Source: CAZXEU01 sp964639665 (GTDB lineage Bacteria > Bacteroidota > Rhodothermia > Rhodothermales > Bin80). Taken from it: 9,759 nt of DNA. The position numbers and the translations under genes were made by a program. Positions 1-6,478 of this stretch are shown here, one piece after another (position 1 is the first letter of the stretch; each line of letters begins with the position of its first letter). The notes under the pieces were generated by a model. It saw only the letters and a program-made list of their open reading frames with translations. It searched no databases and was not told the DNA's origin. The stretch is from positions 1 through 9,759 of the forward strand of contig CAZXEU010000158.1 in the NCBI GenBank assembly GCA_964639665.1, written 5' to 3'.

Positions 1-1
1 G

Positions 2-1546
2 GCCTACAATGATTTCCTGTTGACTCCGCCCGACTCGGTAGAAGTGCTGCCGGGCATCTACGAGCAGGTCCTGGCAGGAAGCAACCGGTTTGCGCGCGGT
101 GGCATGGACCTTAGCCGTTTCAATCGGCGCACGCGGAGCTATTTCGTGAAAGGGGACCTGACGAGTCAGATATCCCGCTTCCACCTGGTAAAGGCCGGAT
201 TCGAGGCGAGGCTCGACCGGCTCTCCTTTGAGGAATTCGACATCATTCCCGCCGCATCGGAGACAGGCCAGGTGCTGGAGCCATTTGTGCCCGCGGCGCC
301 CGTCCGGGAGTCTTTCCGCTTTCGCAGCTTTGAGGACGTGGAGCCTCTTACCCTCAGCGCCTATGTGCAGGACAAGATCGAATACGAGAATTTCATCGTT
401 AATGCGGGTATTCGGCTGGACTATTTCGACTCCCGGGCGAGTGTGCCGGCCGATCCGGAAGATCCCAACATTTACAGCCCTCTAAAGAAGATCAACATCT
501 TTCGCGACACCGACGGCGACGGTATCATCACCGACGACGAGGAAACCGCAGACAACGAAATCAGCGTTGCCGAGCGCGAGGCCTACTGGTGGGCTGATAC
601 CGATGGCAAGCTGCAGATTTCTCCGCGGCTTGGCGTGGCCTATCCGGTGACGGAAGAAGGCGTTATTCACTTTTCGTGGGGCCATTTTCTGCAGATCCCC
701 ACGCTGAACCGCCTCTTCGAGAACTTCGGCTACAAGATTTCCCGCCAGTCCGGGCAGTATGGCCCTTTTGGCAATCCGGATCTGGAGGCGCAGCGCACGG
801 TCATGTACGAGGTGGGCATCAAGCAGGGGCTCGGGCCTGTGGTTGCGAGCGTCATTGCCTACAACAGGGATGTGCGCAGCTGGGTAAGCACGTCCCGTCT
901 GATCGAGACCGAATTGCCGGGCGTGACCTACGTCGTCTATGCCAACCGCGACTACGCGAACACGCGGGGGATGACCGTGTCCGTTTCCCGGAGCTACACA
1001 GACGGCTACGGATTCGAGCTGAACTACACCTACCAGGTCGTGGAAGGCTCCAATTCCGACCCGACAGAGGAATTCTTTGCGGCGGCCAATCAGCAGGAGC
1101 CTCGCCTGGCAGTGCTTCCGCTTGGATGGGATCAGAGACACAAGGTGGCTGGCGCCTTCTTTGTGGGCGGCCGAAACTGGGGGGCGTCGCTATTGGCCGT
1201 TTGGGGCGCTGGCTTTCCCTATACGCCGAGTTTCGAGGAAGCCGCGCTCGCGGGCAGTGACGTCCGGCCCGAATTCCCGACCAATGCCCGCAGGCAGCCG
1301 GCATCCTTTCAGGTGGATGTGGATGCCTTCCGCGAGTTTGCACTTGGCCCGGTGCGTCCGCGCCTATTCCTGCAGATATATAACGTGCTCGACCGGCGCA
1401 ATGCGGTCAGCGTCTACGCCGATACCGGCCTTCCAGGCATTACCTTCAATGCGCCGCTGAATTCGGCGGATGCCGGCTATTTCACGCGCCCCAACTTCTA
1501 CACGGAGCCCAGGCGCATTCATGTGGGTCTGCGACTGCGATTCTAG
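2..1546 (+). CDS. TonB-dependent receptor, C-terminal barrel part (5' end outside window)
   Basis: The frame is open from the left edge to TAG at 1544-1546 and gives 514 residues. The first start-like codon, a TTG at position 20, lies inside the barrel, so the true start is upstream and the plug domain is not seen. The product is read as an outer-membrane beta-barrel from alternating amphipathic strands, strand-like segments such as LTLSAYVQDKIEYENFIVNA and LQISPRLGVAYPV followed by FSWGHFLQIPTLNRLFEN, a late NVLDRRNAV segment, and a terminal strand ending in Phe (HVGLRLRF), the usual BAM insertion signal. Proteins of this family import ligands using TonB energy. The substrate cannot be told here; SusC identity is not supported because no SusD follows. 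One predicted surface loop carries an EF-hand-like sequence (506-541). The next gene starts 4 bp after the stop. Confidence is high for a TonB-dependent-type barrel, low for any substrate. Confidence 0.88.
   Translation, partial: AYNDFLLTPPDSVEVLPGIYEQVLAGSNRFARGGMDLSRFNRRTRSYFVKGDLTSQISRFHLVKAGFEARLDRLSFEEFDIIPAASETGQVLEPFVPAAPVRESFRFRSFEDVEPLTLSAYVQDKIEYENFIVNAGIRLDYFDSRASVPADPEDPNIYSPLKKINIFRDTDGDGIITDDEETADNEISVAEREAYWWADTDGKLQISPRLGVAYPVTEEGVIHFSWGHFLQIPTLNRLFENFGYKISRQSGQYGPFGNPDLEAQRTVMYEVGIKQGLGPVVASVIAYNRDVRSWVSTSRLIETELPGVTYVVYANRDYANTRGMTVSVSRSYTDGYGFELNYTYQVVEGSNSDPTEEFFAAANQQEPRLAVLPLGWDQRHKVAGAFFVGGRNWGASLLAVWGAGFPYTPSFEEAALAGSDVRPEFPTNARRQPASFQVDVDAFREFALGPVRPRLFLQIYNVLDRRNAVSVYADTGLPGITFNAPLNSADAGYFTRPNFYTEPRRIHVGLRLRF
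506..541 (+). other. EF-hand/dockerin-like calcium loop inside the receptor barrel
   Basis: The translated loop DTDGDGIITDDE has the twelve-position pattern of an EF-hand loop: acidic residues at 1, 3, 5 and 12, Gly at 6 and Ile at 8. It sits between two strand-like segments (INAGIRLDYF-like upstream, LQISPRLGV downstream), so it probably lies in a long extracellular loop. Calcium binding is inferred from the pattern only; the flanking helices of a true EF-hand are not evident. Confidence 0.6.
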
Positions 1547-1550
1547 CGTG

Positions 1551-4500
1551 ATGAAAGTGCTGTTGAAACATGCGGCGCTTGCCCTGGCAGCGTTTACGGT
1601 CGCTTCTGCGCTGCATGCGCAGGGCATTATTGATCGCAACCATGTGCCGAGCCTCGAGCGCACGGATCCATTGGAGCGGCGTCGCGACGACATTGACGGA
1701 AACAATGTCCGTGCCACCATCACGAACTGGAACCAGACGGCGGAGTCGGGCAATCCGGCCGATTTTGACTACGAATGGCCCAAGAATACCAATCGCAGGT
1801 ACGTGGCGCTGACGCAGCTCTGGGTGGGAGCGGAAACGGTCGCCAATATGGGCCCGGATGCCGGGCAGCCCGTATGGCTTATGGACGTAGCGGATTTTCG
1901 GAGCAACACGGCAGGTGGCAATACGTCGTGGACGTTTGAGCCCATCGGAGGCTATGTCAACCCGGCGGGCAGCGATTTCGGCATTGCCCAGAGCGACGAA
2001 CGCAGCAGCTGGCCGCCGGACTGGCCCGACAAGCGCAGCGACGTGCTGGACCCAGGGTGGCCAGGCTCCTGGAACGGCTTTTTCGGCAAGGACATATTCA
2101 ATGCGGACCAGGAGTTTTTCTACAAGGCTGGAGATGACCAGTACGATCGGTTTCGGGGCACGTACCAGCCGGATGCCACGGATCCTGGCCGTTACGGACT
2201 CGGTCTCGTAATCAGCACTCGGATAATGGCCTGGACACAGATCCTGGTCGACGATGTTGTGTTCCTGATCCACGGCGTCAAGAATGATGGGACGGAGGAT
2301 TTGAGCAAGGTCGGGATTTCGGTGTGGCTCGCGGACTGCGTGGCCGGAGACTGCGGCGATGACGTCATTTTCTTCGACCTTCTTGAGGATGTGGCCTTCA
2401 TGACCGACGAAGACGGCGTCGGCGACCAGAACTTCGGCAGTGATCCGGCCGGGCAGGTCGCCATTGCCTTCCTGGAGACCCCGGGCAACGCCGTCGACCG
2501 CATAGACAACGACGGCGATGGCAGCGTATCCGATACGTGCGCCGAGCTGCGCGGCGAGTGCAACAGTCCCGTCATACCCGAGGCGTTTCTGGTGGGCGAG
2601 GATCCGGTCAACGGAATCGATGACAACGGCAACGGACTCGTCGACGAAAACCAGACACACGTACCCTTCGAGGACCAGCTGGGCGTGGGTTTTGCGGATT
2701 ACCTGGACAACGACATGGACGGGGAAGCTGGCAGCCCGCTTGTCACGGACGAGATGGTAGCGGCGGCAGCCGGCGACATATGGAACCGCTGGCCCCCGGA
2801 CGCCAGCCTCGGGGTGCATTTGCTCGCGGTGGACGCCGATGACGTGGGCGTGCCGTTTCGCGACAACATCGACAACGATGATTCGCACGTGTCTCCGTCC
2901 TCCGCCTATCCTTACCTGTCGGAGCCCGGCTCGCCCACCGTTACGGAAGACATGGTGCGCGAGGCCGCCAGCGATGCGTACCGGCGGTACGTGGTGCCGA
3001 ATTCGGGTATCGTGCTCTACGACGTGGGCATGGAGGATGTCGGAAAGGCGTATGCAGACGGCCTGGACAACGACCTCGACGGTGCCGTCGACGAAGGCAT
3101 TGACGAGGGTTTCGATGAAATGATAGACGAGAGCAGGGCCGACGGCATCGACAACGACGGGGACTGGAACGTGCTGCAAAACGACACGGGACTCGACGGC
3201 GTGCCGTTCAGCGGCGATCTCGGCGACGGCGACGGGCAGCCCACCAGCGGGGTCGGTACCGACTTCCCCGGCGAAAAGAACATTGATGCTACGGACGTCT
3301 CTGAATCCGACCAGATTGGCATCACGAACGTGCAGCTGTTCGGAGCTTTTACGCTGAGCCTCGAATCCTCCTCGGACCGGTTCCTCTTTTTCAATTTTCT
3401 GCGGCCGGGCGACTTCGATACCGAAAAACCCGATCCCGGGGATAATGACCTGGTGGTGTCCAGCGGCCTCTTCCCGCTCAAGGCAGGGCAGACGGAGCGC
3501 ATCTCCCTGTCGGTCCAGCTGGGCGTCGGAGAGGAGGAAGTCCTGGAGGCGCGCGACAATGCGCTGGATGCCTACCAGGAGGACTACCAGTTTGCCCAGG
3601 CGCCGATTACGCCTACCGTTACGGCTGTGCCCGGCGACGGCCGCGTGACCCTGTACTGGGACAGCATTGCAGAGGAGTCGGACGACGAATTCCTGCGGAG
3701 CATCGGCCTCCCTTCGCGGGACTTCGAGGGATACCGCGTCTATCGCGCGACGGATCCGGCATTTCTGGATGCGCTGGTGATTACCGACGGCCGCGGCAAT
3801 CTGACGTTTCGCAAGCCCATCGCGCAATTTGATCGGATTGACGGCTTGGGTGGATACCACCCGGTGTCCGTAAACGGTGTCAGCTTTTACCTGGGAGATG
3901 ACCGGCGCAGCGAAGGAGAGGGGGCGGACGGCCTGGCCCATTCTTTCGTCGATTCCACGGTCACCAACGGCATACAATATTTCTATGCTGTCACGGCCTA
4001 CGACTTCGGGGCTCCGAGCGCGAACATATCGCCCACCGAGACGCCGATTCGTATACGCCGGGCCGCGGATGGCACAATTGAGACCGGGCTCAATGTGGTT
4101 GCGATAACGCCCGCTGCGCCCGTGTCCGGATACCGGGAGGCCGAACTCGAGTCGCTGGACGGCTTCCTGCCGCGAGTGCGCGGCTCCACCTCAAGCCGTA
4201 TCGCCTACGAAATCATTGACCCTCGCGCCATCCGGGACGGCGCGCGCTTTCGGATTACGTTTGAGGATACCCTCATCGTGGGGTCCCGCATAGTCCCCGA
4301 CACGCTTACCACCAGGAATTTTACGCTCATCGACCTGGATGCCGGCCGGACGCTGCTCTCGCGCTCCGAAGCCTTTCGCTCCGGCCGGGAGTTTCCGCTC
4401 CTGGACGAATTTGGCGAGGCCCTGGGGTTCAGGCTGCTCTTCTATCCCGAGCGCTTCGTGCAGGTCAACACGGCCGAGACATCGTGGAACAATGAATCCG

Positions 4501-5366
4501 TCTATCCCATCGCCCTCGGTCCCTACAACTCGCCGGGGTTCGTGCGTGGGCTGCGCAATCCCGCTGATTACCGTGTTGAGGTAGTGGGTCCGGGAGAAGG
4601 GCATTCCACGCGAATGCAGGTTACGATCCGCAAATTCCTGCCGGAGCGGCCCACCAACGTCAGGGTGTACCGGCTGGAGCCGGACGGACAGGGCGGCAGG
4701 CGAGACGTAGAGGTCGAGTACGGATTCTGGGACCTGACCGGGAACGATTACATCAGCGACCAGAGCACGGAGCCGGCCTCATTCTCGGCCGATCCCTCGA
4801 TCCGCGAGAGCGATCTGATCATCCTCCGGGAGCCTAAGGTCGGAGGCGCGGCAGGTGAACAGGTCATCACGTGGCGCATCGGCCTGAACTTCGTGTTCCA
4901 GGAGAGCGCCGATCCGCAGCAGGGTGATGTGGCCACGATCGTGACTAGGAAGCCCTTTCTGTCCACGGATGTTTTCGAATTCACGTCCAGCGCGCCCGAG
5001 GCCGATCCGGCAAGTCCGGACTCTCTGCTGGCCCGCATACGCGTGGTTCCCAACCCGTACGTGGCCACCAACCGGTTCGAGGGGCTGAACGCCTTCTCGA
5101 CCGGCCGCGGCCCACGCGTGATCCGGTTCATCAACCTTCCGCCGCAGTGTACTGTCCGGATTTTCTCGGTGGACGGGCGCCAGATCAGGCGCTTGGAGCA
5201 CAACATGGGATCCAATGAACTTGATGCGGCCCGGCTCATGAACGGTTCGCTCGTCTGGGACCTGATGAGCGAAGATGCGCTGACGGTATCGTACGGCGTA
5301 TATCTATACCATGTGGAGGCGCCAGGCCTTGGAGAGATCTCCGGAACGTTTGCCATCATCAAGTAA
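1551..5366 (+). CDS. Large secreted Asp-rich protein with FnIII-like module and divergent T9SS-type C-terminal domain
   Basis: Product of 1271 residues. I chose ATG 1551 because it begins a clear signal peptide (MKVLLKHAALALAAFTVASA, then LHAQ); a GTG at 1548 is possible. Residues 25-310 form a Trp/Asp-rich region that I cannot name, resembling uncharacterised proteins that sit beside TonB receptors in Rhodothermota. Residues about 319-540 hold six Asp/Asn motifs of the type IDNDxDG, partly in a tandem repeat. Residues about 688-830 look like a fibronectin-III module (VTAVPGDGRVTLYWD, GYRVYRATD, YAVTAYD). Residues 831-1160 are further beta-rich sequence. Residues 1165-1271 start VVPNPYVATNRFE and end GVYLYHVEA...GTFAIIK, the layout of a T9SS sorting domain. 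Only five Cys occur, at 263, 268, 330, 337 and 1200; the first four could make disulfides. Tight spacing to the receptor (4 bp) and PorV/Q gene (1 bp) suggests a surface cargo or receptor partner. Function unknown. Confidence 0.88.
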   Translation: MKVLLKHAALALAAFTVASALHAQGIIDRNHVPSLERTDPLERRRDDIDGNNVRATITNWNQTAESGNPADFDYEWPKNTNRRYVALTQLWVGAETVANMGPDAGQPVWLMDVADFRSNTAGGNTSWTFEPIGGYVNPAGSDFGIAQSDERSSWPPDWPDKRSDVLDPGWPGSWNGFFGKDIFNADQEFFYKAGDDQYDRFRGTYQPDATDPGRYGLGLVISTRIMAWTQILVDDVVFLIHGVKNDGTEDLSKVGISVWLADCVAGDCGDDVIFFDLLEDVAFMTDEDGVGDQNFGSDPAGQVAIAFLETPGNAVDRIDNDGDGSVSDTCAELRGECNSPVIPEAFLVGEDPVNGIDDNGNGLVDENQTHVPFEDQLGVGFADYLDNDMDGEAGSPLVTDEMVAAAAGDIWNRWPPDASLGVHLLAVDADDVGVPFRDNIDNDDSHVSPSSAYPYLSEPGSPTVTEDMVREAASDAYRRYVVPNSGIVLYDVGMEDVGKAYADGLDNDLDGAVDEGIDEGFDEMIDESRADGIDNDGDWNVLQNDTGLDGVPFSGDLGDGDGQPTSGVGTDFPGEKNIDATDVSESDQIGITNVQLFGAFTLSLESSSDRFLFFNFLRPGDFDTEKPDPGDNDLVVSSGLFPLKAGQTERISLSVQLGVGEEEVLEARDNALDAYQEDYQFAQAPITPTVTAVPGDGRVTLYWDSIAEESDDEFLRSIGLPSRDFEGYRVYRATDPAFLDALVITDGRGNLTFRKPIAQFDRIDGLGGYHPVSVNGVSFYLGDDRRSEGEGADGLAHSFVDSTVTNGIQYFYAVTAYDFGAPSANISPTETPIRIRRAADGTIETGLNVVAITPAAPVSGYREAELESLDGFLPRVRGSTSSRIAYEIIDPRAIRDGARFRITFEDTLIVGSRIVPDTLTTRNFTLIDLDAGRTLLSRSEAFRSGREFPLLDEFGEALGFRLLFYPERFVQVNTAETSWNNESVYPIALGPYNSPGFVRGLRNPADYRVEVVGPGEGHSTRMQVTIRKFLPERPTNVRVYRLEPDGQGGRRDVEVEYGFWDLTGNDYISDQSTEPASFSADPSIRESDLIILREPKVGGAAGEQVITWRIGLNFVFQESADPQQGDVATIVTRKPFLSTDVFEFTSSAPEADPASPDSLLARIRVVPNPYVATNRFEGLNAFSTGRGPRVIRFINLPPQCTVRIFSVDGRQIRRLEHNMGSNELDAARLMNGSLVWDLMSEDALTVSYGVYLYHVEAPGLGEISGTFAIIK
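2505..3164 (+). repeat. Six Asp/Asn-rich DNDxDG motifs in the large secreted protein
   Basis: Motif starts, by first Asp codon, are 2505 (DNDGDGSVSD), 2619 (DDNGNGLVDE), 2706 (DNDMDGEA), 2871 (DNDD), 3066 (DNDLDGAVDE) and 3150 (DNDGDW). Most are preceded by Ile or Leu, and the first five sit after short beta-like stretches. The pattern resembles thrombospondin type 3 or EF-hand-like calcium loops, which bind calcium through side chains at alternate positions. Between 3093 and 3134 the acidic sequence becomes continuous (DEGIDEGFDEMIDES). The motif at 2871 lacks the later Asp-Gly and is probably degenerate. Calcium binding is inferred. Confidence 0.7.
2685..3104 (+). repeat. Tandem protein repeat of about 53-65 residues around the DND motifs
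   Basis: Two full units and part of a third can be lined up by eye. Units begin at 2685 (VGFADYLDND), 2844 (VGVPFRDNIDND) and 3039 (VGKAYADGLDND), giving lengths of 53 and 65 codons. Within the first two, a second shared block follows: SPLVTDEMV at 2733 and SPTVTEDMV at 2931, each leading into an Ala-rich probable helix (AAAAGDIWNRW, REAASDAYRRY). Each full unit ends in a strand-like stretch followed by an acidic Asp-rich turn just before the next VG. The third unit diverges after its DND motif. The nucleotide sequences differ much more than the residues, so the duplication is old. Confidence 0.7.
5043..5363 (+). other. Divergent T9SS-type C-terminal domain of the large secreted protein
   Basis: The last about 107 residues run VVPNPYVATNRFE, then VIRFINLPPQCTVRIFSVDGRQIRRL, then a Trp-Asp (LVWDLM), then SYGVYLYHVEA and a final GTFAIIK. 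This order (PNPY/PNPF start, a strand with an Ile-Phe-Ser-x-Asp-Gly turn, a W[DN] strand, GVYxY, terminal Lys) matches Por secretion system sorting domains, which direct export by T9SS. It lacks the NYPNPFNP start seen in the protein encoded at 6479-8539, so it may be a separate CTD subtype. Confidence 0.7.
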
Positions 5367-5367
5367 G

Positions 5368-6411
5368 ATGACTCGCCCGGCAGCCGTGCTATTTGCGTGT
5401 GTCCTGGTGCTGGCGACCGGCGGCCGGAGCGCTCTTGCGCAGTTTGCTGCCGAGACCCGGGACGTGTCGCGCGGCGGAACGACGGCCGCCATGTTTCTGG
5501 CAATTCCGGTGGGTGCGCGAGCCACGTCCATGGGAAGCGCCTTTGCTGCCAGCGCGGACGATGCCACGGCCATGTACTGGAATCCGGCCGGACTCGGGCA
5601 CGTGCAGTCCGCGACCGTTACGGCCGAATACGCGGCATGGCTCGCCGGCATCGCCTTCAACTATGTGGCGGCAGCGCTGCCTACGCGCCTCGGCACGGTG
5701 GGCGTTTCCGTAACCGGGCTTCAGACACCGGATATGCTGGTTACCACGGTCCAGGACCAGAACGGCACGGGGGAGACGTTTGATGCCGCCAGCTACGCCG
5801 TTGGTCTTACCTTCGGGCGCGCCGCAACCGAGCGCTTTGCCTTCGGAATTTCCGTCAAGGCCATCACGGAGCGCATCTGGCATTCCACCGCCACGGGATA
5901 TGCCGTCGATGCCGGCACGGTCTTCGAAACACCCTTTCGCGGCATTCGACTGGGCGCAGCCCTGACCAATTTCGGCACCAAGATGCGCATCGGGGGAGAA
6001 GACCTCTTGGTAGTAGCGGATCTCGATCCGACCACCCGCGGCAACAACCAGAGCAATTCGGCCGCCTTTCGCACCGATGCATTCGATCTGCCGCTTACCA
6101 TGCGCATCGGCCTGGCCGGAGAGGCCTTCGAGAGCAGCGCGACGCGCCTTACCCTGGCGGTCGATGTACTCAGCCCCAATAGCAGCGACCAGTACGTCAA
6201 CGTCGGAGCCGAAATAGGCCTCCTGGGCGATCTGCTGCAGATAAGAGGCGGACTCAGCGAGCTGTTCCTGTCCGAGAGCGTGCGCTCTTTTGCCGTGGGC
6301 GCGGGACTGCGGCATGATTTTGGTCCGGCCGGATTTGCAGCGGACTATGCCTTCGAGGCGCAGCAGTACTTCGGCGGTGTAAACCGCATTACCCTTGCCG
6401 TGAATTTTTAG
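5368..6411 (+). CDS. PorV/PorQ-family outer-membrane protein
   Basis: Product of 347 residues. ATG 5368 lies 1 bp after the previous stop and opens a signal peptide (MTRPAAVLFACVLVLATGG, then RSALAQ). The family signature follows at residues about 43-78: FLAIPVGARATSMGSAFAA, ADDATAMYWNPAGLG, a variant of the GARAxxMGxAF...ADDxxxxYWNPAG block typical of PorV/PorQ (UPF0164-like) proteins. The rest alternates in strand-like segments and ends in NRITLAVNF with a terminal Phe, as expected of a beta-barrel. PorV carries T9SS cargo from the translocon to the attachment complex, and PorQ acts with PorZ; which of these this copy resembles cannot be decided. Many FCB genomes hold several paralogues next to CTD-bearing cargo, so this one may serve the 1271-residue neighbour rather than the core T9SS. 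No Cys is present outside the signal peptide. Confidence 0.9.
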   Translation: MTRPAAVLFACVLVLATGGRSALAQFAAETRDVSRGGTTAAMFLAIPVGARATSMGSAFAASADDATAMYWNPAGLGHVQSATVTAEYAAWLAGIAFNYVAAALPTRLGTVGVSVTGLQTPDMLVTTVQDQNGTGETFDAASYAVGLTFGRAATERFAFGISVKAITERIWHSTATGYAVDAGTVFETPFRGIRLGAALTNFGTKMRIGGEDLLVVADLDPTTRGNNQSNSAAFRTDAFDLPLTMRIGLAGEAFESSATRLTLAVDVLSPNSSDQYVNVGAEIGLLGDLLQIRGGLSELFLSESVRSFAVGAGLRHDFGPAGFAADYAFEAQQYFGGVNRITLAVNF

Positions 6412-6478
6412 GCAACGGCCCATACTGTTGTCGAGCGATTGTTATTATTGCCCCGATTAGCCAATTCCACATAAGCTC
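6412..6478 (+). promoter_or_regulatory. AT-richer 67-bp gap with a weak Bacteroidota-type -7 box
   Basis: This is the only clear break before the carbohydrate-binding gene. Sequence 6443-6450 reads TATTATTG, which matches the Bacteroidota -7 consensus TAnnTTTG at five of six fixed positions and lies about 29 bp before ATG 6479. No good TTG -33 element lies at the usual spacing; the nearest TTG (6428-6430) is too close. No terminator hairpin is visible here, so read-through from the upstream operon is equally possible. No Shine-Dalgarno sequence precedes the ATG, as is usual in this group. Confidence 0.25.

Noticed and set aside
20..22. TTG as a true receptor start
   Set aside because: The frame is open to the window edge and the sequence there is already within the barrel, with no signal peptide.
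482..1141. 219-codon minus-strand frame opposite the receptor
   Set aside because: Codon-aligned antisense artefact; the sense strand encodes a barrel with an aromatic C-terminal end.
2..1546. Calling the receptor SusC
   Set aside because: No SusD follows, the N-terminal part is missing, and the barrel sequence shown has no feature that would distinguish SusC from other TonB receptors.
1470..1550. Upstream ATG start for the large secreted protein
   Set aside because: It would overlap the receptor by 77 bp and put 27 residues before a complete signal peptide; ATG 1551 fits better.
1482..3977. 831-codon open frame on the minus strand
   Set aside because: Its codons coincide exactly with the sense codons of the large secreted gene, so its stops would need sense TTA, CTA or TCA, which are rare in this GC-rich genome. 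The product lacks domains or a signal peptide, while the sense protein has clear signal and sorting domains.
5311..5367. Upstream ATG start for the PorV/PorQ protein
   Set aside because: It would overlap the previous gene and hide the signal peptide that starts at ATG 5368.
5389..6423. 344-codon minus-strand frame opposite the PorV/PorQ gene
   Set aside because: It has the same codon-aligned antisense position, and the sense strand carries a clear family signature.
6413..6430. CAAC/GTTG hairpin after the PorV/PorQ gene
   Set aside because: Only four base pairs with a ten-base loop and no directly following T tract; too weak for a terminator.
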